Assembly (NCBI GenBank): GCA_040081465.1
Contig: JBEBGL010000006.1
Span: 51,741-115,740 of the forward strand
From: UBA668 sp040081465
GTDB lineage: Bacteria; Actinomycetota; Acidimicrobiia; Acidimicrobiales; Ilumatobacteraceae
Reading direction: 5' to 3'
DNA: 64,000 nt
The number at the start of each line of letters is the position of its first letter. Positions within the stretch are counted from its first letter, which is position 1. A program made the translations under genes and the position numbers. Shown one piece after another: positions 60,985 through 64,000 of the stretch. The notes beneath the pieces are model-generated. The model was given only the letters and a program-made list of their open reading frames with translations, was not told the origin of the DNA and did not search any database.

Positions 60985-61490
60985 CGCGCAAAGAGGACCT
61001 CACTAAGCCACGCGAGCGTCGTCGCATCGGAGTGCACTACGACCCGGAAGCGTTCGGCCAGTTCAGCGAGAGCATCGCGCGTTCATTGGGCACCGCCCGC
61101 TTTCTCGTGTATCAGAGCGTGTTCTGCGTCGCCTGGGTGTTGTGGAACATGCTCGGCCCGACCTCGTTGCAATTCGATCAGTGGCAGTTCGTCGGCCTCA
61201 CCCTGCTGCTCTCGCTGCAGGCTGCTTATGCCGCGCCACTAATCCTGCTGGCACAGAACCGGCAAGAGCAACGAGACCGCGCGAACACCGAGACTGATCG
61301 ACGCGTCGCCGAACGCACGCAGGCCGACACCGAATTCCTCGCGCGCGAGATCGCAAGCGTCCGACTGTCGCTTGCCGATGTTCCAACGAGCACCGATCTA
61401 GGCGATCAACTAGATCGACTAGCGCAAGCAATCGAGAGCATGACCGCGCGCCTCGACGAGATGGAAGCGCAACGGGCAAAGGGCGACTAG
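60981..61490 (+). CDS. DUF1003 membrane protein
   Basis: 169 residues with two membrane segments at about residues 40-58 and 70-92 (FLVYQSVFCVAWVLWNM, LTLLLSLQAAYAAPLILLAQ), followed by NRQEQRDRANTETDRRVAERTQADTEFL and a long coiled helix. This matches DUF1003. ATG at 60981 overlaps the MgtE-N/CBS stop, and mycobacteria keep a similar pair, which suggests a joint job, probably in magnesium homeostasis. Confidence 0.88.
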   Translation: MTRKEDLTKPRERRRIGVHYDPEAFGQFSESIARSLGTARFLVYQSVFCVAWVLWNMLGPTSLQFDQWQFVGLTLLLSLQAAYAAPLILLAQNRQEQRDRANTETDRRVAERTQADTEFLAREIASVRLSLADVPTSTDLGDQLDRLAQAIESMTARLDEMEAQRAKGD

Positions 61491-62323
61491 CTAGCGACGC
61501 TTCGAACAAGCTCGACGGTTGCCTTCGCAAATGCGTCGGGCGACGTCCAGGCTGCGAGGTGATCGTCGGGCAGTTCGATGACATGGGCATTCAACGCATC
61601 AGCGAGGGCACGCTGTTTGCGCGGCTTCACTAATCGATCGCGGGTCGTCACCAAACACGCTGCGGGCTTACCCAAAGATGACGCCCAAGGGCGCGCGTCG
61701 TAACGGCTTAGGGACTGCCCGGCATGCACCACTGCGAGCGCATCGTTGCGGCGAAGTTCGTTTGCGATCCACGGCACGTACTGAAGCAACGAGTGGTTAC
61801 GACCAAGTAGCCGACGGATGCCCCAACGCAGTGAACGTGGGTAGGCGGCCGATCTAAGAAGCGGACCAATGATGTGCACGGTCTTCCACTTCGCGCGTTC
61901 GCGCCGAGTCGAGCGCCACTCAAGTGCTGTCGCCTGAAGCACCATTGCGTGCACGAGGTCTGGGTTGCGTTGAGCAAGCAACATGCTGATTGGTCCGCCC
62001 ATCGAGTATCCGATGGTCACAACCGGTCCAACGCCAAGTTGCTGGACAAGTGCAGCCGCATCGTCGGCGGCGTCGGTGAGCTCGAACTTTCCGTGCGCAC
62101 GAATGCCCCGCCCGTGACCGCGATGGTCGACTGCCACGAACGAGTAGTGCTCGGCAAGTGCTTCGTACGCAGTGAAGAACTGCAGATCGGCGCTGGCCGT
62201 CCAGCCATGCAGCAGTAACAGCGTCGGTGCGGAGGCGTCGCCGTGACGGTGATGGCGGTAGAACATCTCGCCGCGGCCGGGCAGGTGCGCCATGTGGCCC
62301 GGTGGTAGCCACGGAACAATCAT
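61487..62323 (-). CDS. Alpha/beta hydrolase
   Basis: 278 residues. The nucleophile serine is in VTIGYSMGGPISMLLAQ (GYSMGG), the acid is likely the aspartate in LVTTRDRLVKPRKQ, and the histidine lies in ELPDDHLAAWTSPD. LLLLHGWTASADLQFFTA forms the oxyanion HG motif. Esterase, lipase or epoxide-hydrolase use cannot be told apart. Its stop converges on the DUF1003 gene with a 4-base overlap. ATG at 62323. Confidence 0.9.
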   Translation of the reverse strand: MIVPWLPPGHMAHLPGRGEMFYRHHRHGDASAPTLLLLHGWTASADLQFFTAYEALAEHYSFVAVDHRGHGRGIRAHGKFELTDAADDAAALVQQLGVGPVVTIGYSMGGPISMLLAQRNPDLVHAMVLQATALEWRSTRRERAKWKTVHIIGPLLRSAAYPRSLRWGIRRLLGRNHSLLQYVPWIANELRRNDALAVVHAGQSLSRYDARPWASSLGKPAACLVTTRDRLVKPRKQRALADALNAHVIELPDDHLAAWTSPDAFAKATVELVRSVAS

Positions 62324-62344
62324 GCGTTCAATTTAGCGGGCAAG

Positions 62345-63367
62345 TTACCAACTGGTAGCTCTGGCGACGCCGGTGAACTCCTGCACGCGCACACCGAACT
62401 CGGTCGCTAGTTGCAGCAGCCCGAGCGGTTCAAGCGCCGCGTCGGCGGTGCCGTAGACACCTGCAACTGGTCGATGATCGACAAGCGCGATCGCAATCGC
62501 GACAGCAACGGAGGCAGCCAAGTCGGCAGTCGGCGCCGCAGCACCGGCGATCACCGTCTCGCGGCCACCCTTCGCGTTCGCACCGCGCGCCTCGACCCGC
62601 ACAGCACCGAGGTCGCCGCTGGCGTGCGGCGGCAGCAACATCGGTAGGCGAGCGGTCAATCTGTCGCGACGAGTTGCGGACACGCGAGCCGAGATACGCG
62701 TAGCTGTCGGAAACGCGCGCTGCAAGAGCAAGGGATCGGCGAGAGCAGCCCGATAACAGTCGTGAGCGGCAATTGGCTCGGGGAACCACACAAGGTCGCG
62801 ACCACTTCCACCTGGTGGCTCGATCCATTCGTTGTCATGCCAGCCGAGCGCGGTGTCGCCCAGCGCGTTGTGGTGCTGACGGGCGCACTCGGGGCCAGCG
62901 GTGCCATGGATCGCGACGTGCAACTCGTCAAGCGTGTGCAGCTGCCCGGAGAGATACCGAGCCAGCAATCCGGTGAGCCCCGGCGCGACTCCACCACCGA
63001 CTATTAGAACTGCGTCGTTCGCTTCCACGTCTGCTTGCAGTGCGAGCAACGCGCGAACGTCGTCGAGATCGTCGCTCAGCGACACAACTGACGTGCCTGA
63101 TAGCAACAGTCGCCGCGCAAGCTTCGCGTGCGGCGAAGGATGGACGAGTACCACGACGTCGCAAACGGCCACATCGGCAGCGTCCTCAACGCGCACGACA
63201 CCACTTGGAAGAGTTACAAGAACCGTGTCGTGAGCCGCGACTCGCCGCCCGGCAGACGACAGGCTCGAAACGACGCGGCCACCGGTAACGCCACAACCAA
63301 CGACACCGATGATGCCTTCGCTGCCTGCGCCGCCCTTGCCCTTCTTGCTCTGGAACGAGCGACTCAC
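62345..63367 (-). CDS. Rossmann-fold NAD(P)-binding protein
   Basis: 340 residues. GIIGVVGCGVTGGRVVSSLSSAG is a GxGxxG nucleotide-binding start, followed by DVVVLVHPSPHAKLARRL and VLIVGGGVAPGLTGLLARYLS, then a second domain with HVAIHGTAGPECARQHHNALGDTALGWHDNEW and a Gly-rich C-terminus. The layout is like saccharopine-dehydrogenase-type enzymes; the substrate is unknown. GTG start at 63367 overlaps the small gene's stop (GTGA), so they are coupled. Confidence 0.82.
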   Translation of the reverse strand: MSRSFQSKKGKGGAGSEGIIGVVGCGVTGGRVVSSLSSAGRRVAAHDTVLVTLPSGVVRVEDAADVAVCDVVVLVHPSPHAKLARRLLLSGTSVVSLSDDLDDVRALLALQADVEANDAVLIVGGGVAPGLTGLLARYLSGQLHTLDELHVAIHGTAGPECARQHHNALGDTALGWHDNEWIEPPGGSGRDLVWFPEPIAAHDCYRAALADPLLLQRAFPTATRISARVSATRRDRLTARLPMLLPPHASGDLGAVRVEARGANAKGGRETVIAGAAAPTADLAASVAVAIAIALVDHRPVAGVYGTADAALEPLGLLQLATEFGVRVQEFTGVARATSW

Positions 63368-63498
63368 TTCGGGGGAACGCTTACCTCGCGCCAGCCACCC
63401 TCTTGCGGCGGCACTCCGCCTTTGCCGCGCATACGCAGCACGCCAGCAATGGTGCCGGCTAGCGACAGGGCGACGAGGAATCGGCGCAGCGTCTTCAT
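63364..63498 (-). CDS. 44-residue membrane-anchored small protein
   Basis: ATG 63498 to TGA at 63364, which overlaps the next GTG (GTGA). A basic start (MKTLRRF), a hydrophobic helix (LVALSLAGTIAGVL) and a tail PPQEGGWREVSVPPK are seen. Placement and tight coupling with the Rossmann gene argue for a real gene, and the GGWRE motif gives it a distinct look. Role unknown. Confidence 0.6.
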   Translation of the reverse strand: MKTLRRFLVALSLAGTIAGVLRMRGKGGVPPQEGGWREVSVPPK

Positions 63499-63522
63499 GA
63501 TGCGCGAGCGTACCCTGGGTTC

Positions 63523-63885
63523 ATGGAACTCCGTATTGTCCGCCTGACCACCGAGTTTGATGCTGCGTGCCACTTCTACGGCGACGTGCTCGGCTGGCCG
63601 GTCACTCACGAATGGCCAGCTAAGGATGGTGGCGGACGTGGGCGGTTGTTCGGCTACGGCGACACGGCGCGCATCGAGTTCATCGAAAGCGACAGCCCCG
63701 ACGTGGTGCGGGGCGTGTTCATCTCGGTTCAGCACCCGGATGTAGTGGCGCTACACGACCGGTTGGTCGCAGCGCGGGTTGCAATCCTGCGACCGGTGAC
63801 CGACATGCCGTGGGGGCACCGCGCTTTCGCAGTGCTCGACCCAACCGGCATCGAGTTGGTGCACTTCCAGCCGATCACAGGCTGA
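63523..63885 (+). CDS. VOC-family (glyoxalase-like) protein
   Basis: 120 residues of the vicinal oxygen chelate fold: FDAACHFYGDVLGWPVTHEW begins the first half and AFAVLDPTGIELVHFQP ends the second. Single-half-size members dimerise to make one metal site. The substrate is unknown. ATG at 63523, divergent from the small gene at 63498 with about 24 bp between the starts. It is followed by tRNA-Ile. Confidence 0.88.
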   Translation: MELRIVRLTTEFDAACHFYGDVLGWPVTHEWPAKDGGGRGRLFGYGDTARIEFIESDSPDVVRGVFISVQHPDVVALHDRLVAARVAILRPVTDMPWGHRAFAVLDPTGIELVHFQPITG

Positions 63886-63902
63886 CAACTACTGGAAACA
63901 CG

Positions 63903-63976
63903 TGGGGCTAACAAGAATCGAACTTGTGACCTCATCCTTATCAGGGATGCGCTCTAACCAACTGAGCTATAGCCCC
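63903..63976 (-). tRNA. tRNA-Ile (anticodon GAU)
   Basis: Minus-strand acceptor GGGGCTA pairs with TAGCCCC. The anticodon stem CATCC/GGATG with loop CTGATAA gives anticodon GAT. D and T arms are intact. CCA is not encoded. Confidence 0.95.
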
Positions 63977-64000
63977 AGTAGCGGTAGGCAAGGCTAGCGG

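Noticed and set aside
1..64000. CRISPR array, prophage or insertion sequence
   Set aside because: No spaced direct repeats of CRISPR type, transposase, integrase or phage structural genes were seen.

Overview
The window looks like chromosomal DNA from a high-GC actinobacterium. The mycothiol glycosyltransferase mshA beside a YbjN gene, a Rex regulator fused to a hem cluster, LLM-type flavin/F420 enzymes, many GTG starts and dense ATGA/GTGA stop-start overlaps all fit Actinomycetota. The mix of genes recalls Acidimicrobiia (Ilumatobacter-like), but that rank is inference. There is no rRNA, CRISPR array, transposase, integrase or phage block. No stretch longer than about 300 bases lacks a gene; the longest gap (30883-31137) holds a candidate structured RNA.

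Layout. 1-16 kb: the 3' end of an acyl-CoA ligase, a Ser/Asp repeat protein, an MFS transporter divergent from a cyclase/AAA-ATPase regulator that runs into a GH2 beta-galactosidase, an orphan DNA methyltransferase, a resistance/repair group (APH-like kinase, VOC, DinB, AlkZ-like glycosylase overlapping a photolyase) and a QW-repeat protein. 16-30 kb: a membrane protein beside tRNA-Ser, a lipoprotein, pheA, hemB, a TPR-GGDEF protein, two large surface proteins, hemD-hemC-rex with a probable Rex operator, and an acyl-CoA synthetase operon with a 27-residue ORF. 30-42 kb: an SAM hydroxide adenosyltransferase preceded by a structured RNA, proC, then MoaD-like / RsiG-like / XRE / mshA / YbjN, a phosphatase, a metalloprotease, a PilZ-pseudo-glycosyltransferase, a dual FKBP-cyclophilin protein, and an aminotransferase-AlkB pair. 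42-50 kb: a SpoU methyltransferase, an overlapping PAS-GGDEF and MASE1-GGDEF-EAL pair, tRNA-like remnants, a solute-binding lipoprotein, tRNA-Ala, and an isomerase/kinase pair. 50-54.6 kb: a self-contained two-component module with acidic surface proteins and a shared 11-bp repeat. 54.6-64 kb: two LLM oxidoreductases, a molybdopterin enzyme, an MgtE-N/CBS protein with DUF1003, a hydrolase, a Rossmann protein, a VOC protein and tRNA-Ile.

How genes work together. Two themes stand out. The first is cyclic-di-GMP: three GGDEF proteins (one with EAL), a PilZ protein and an RsiG-like protein carrying the c-di-GMP signature. The second is the 50.2-54.6 kb module, where copies of TGAGR spaced exactly 11 bp lie at three gene starts around an OmpR-type regulator and its kinase; I think this is an undescribed regulon. 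The structured RNA at 30.93-31.08 kb is the best candidate for a new RNA element.
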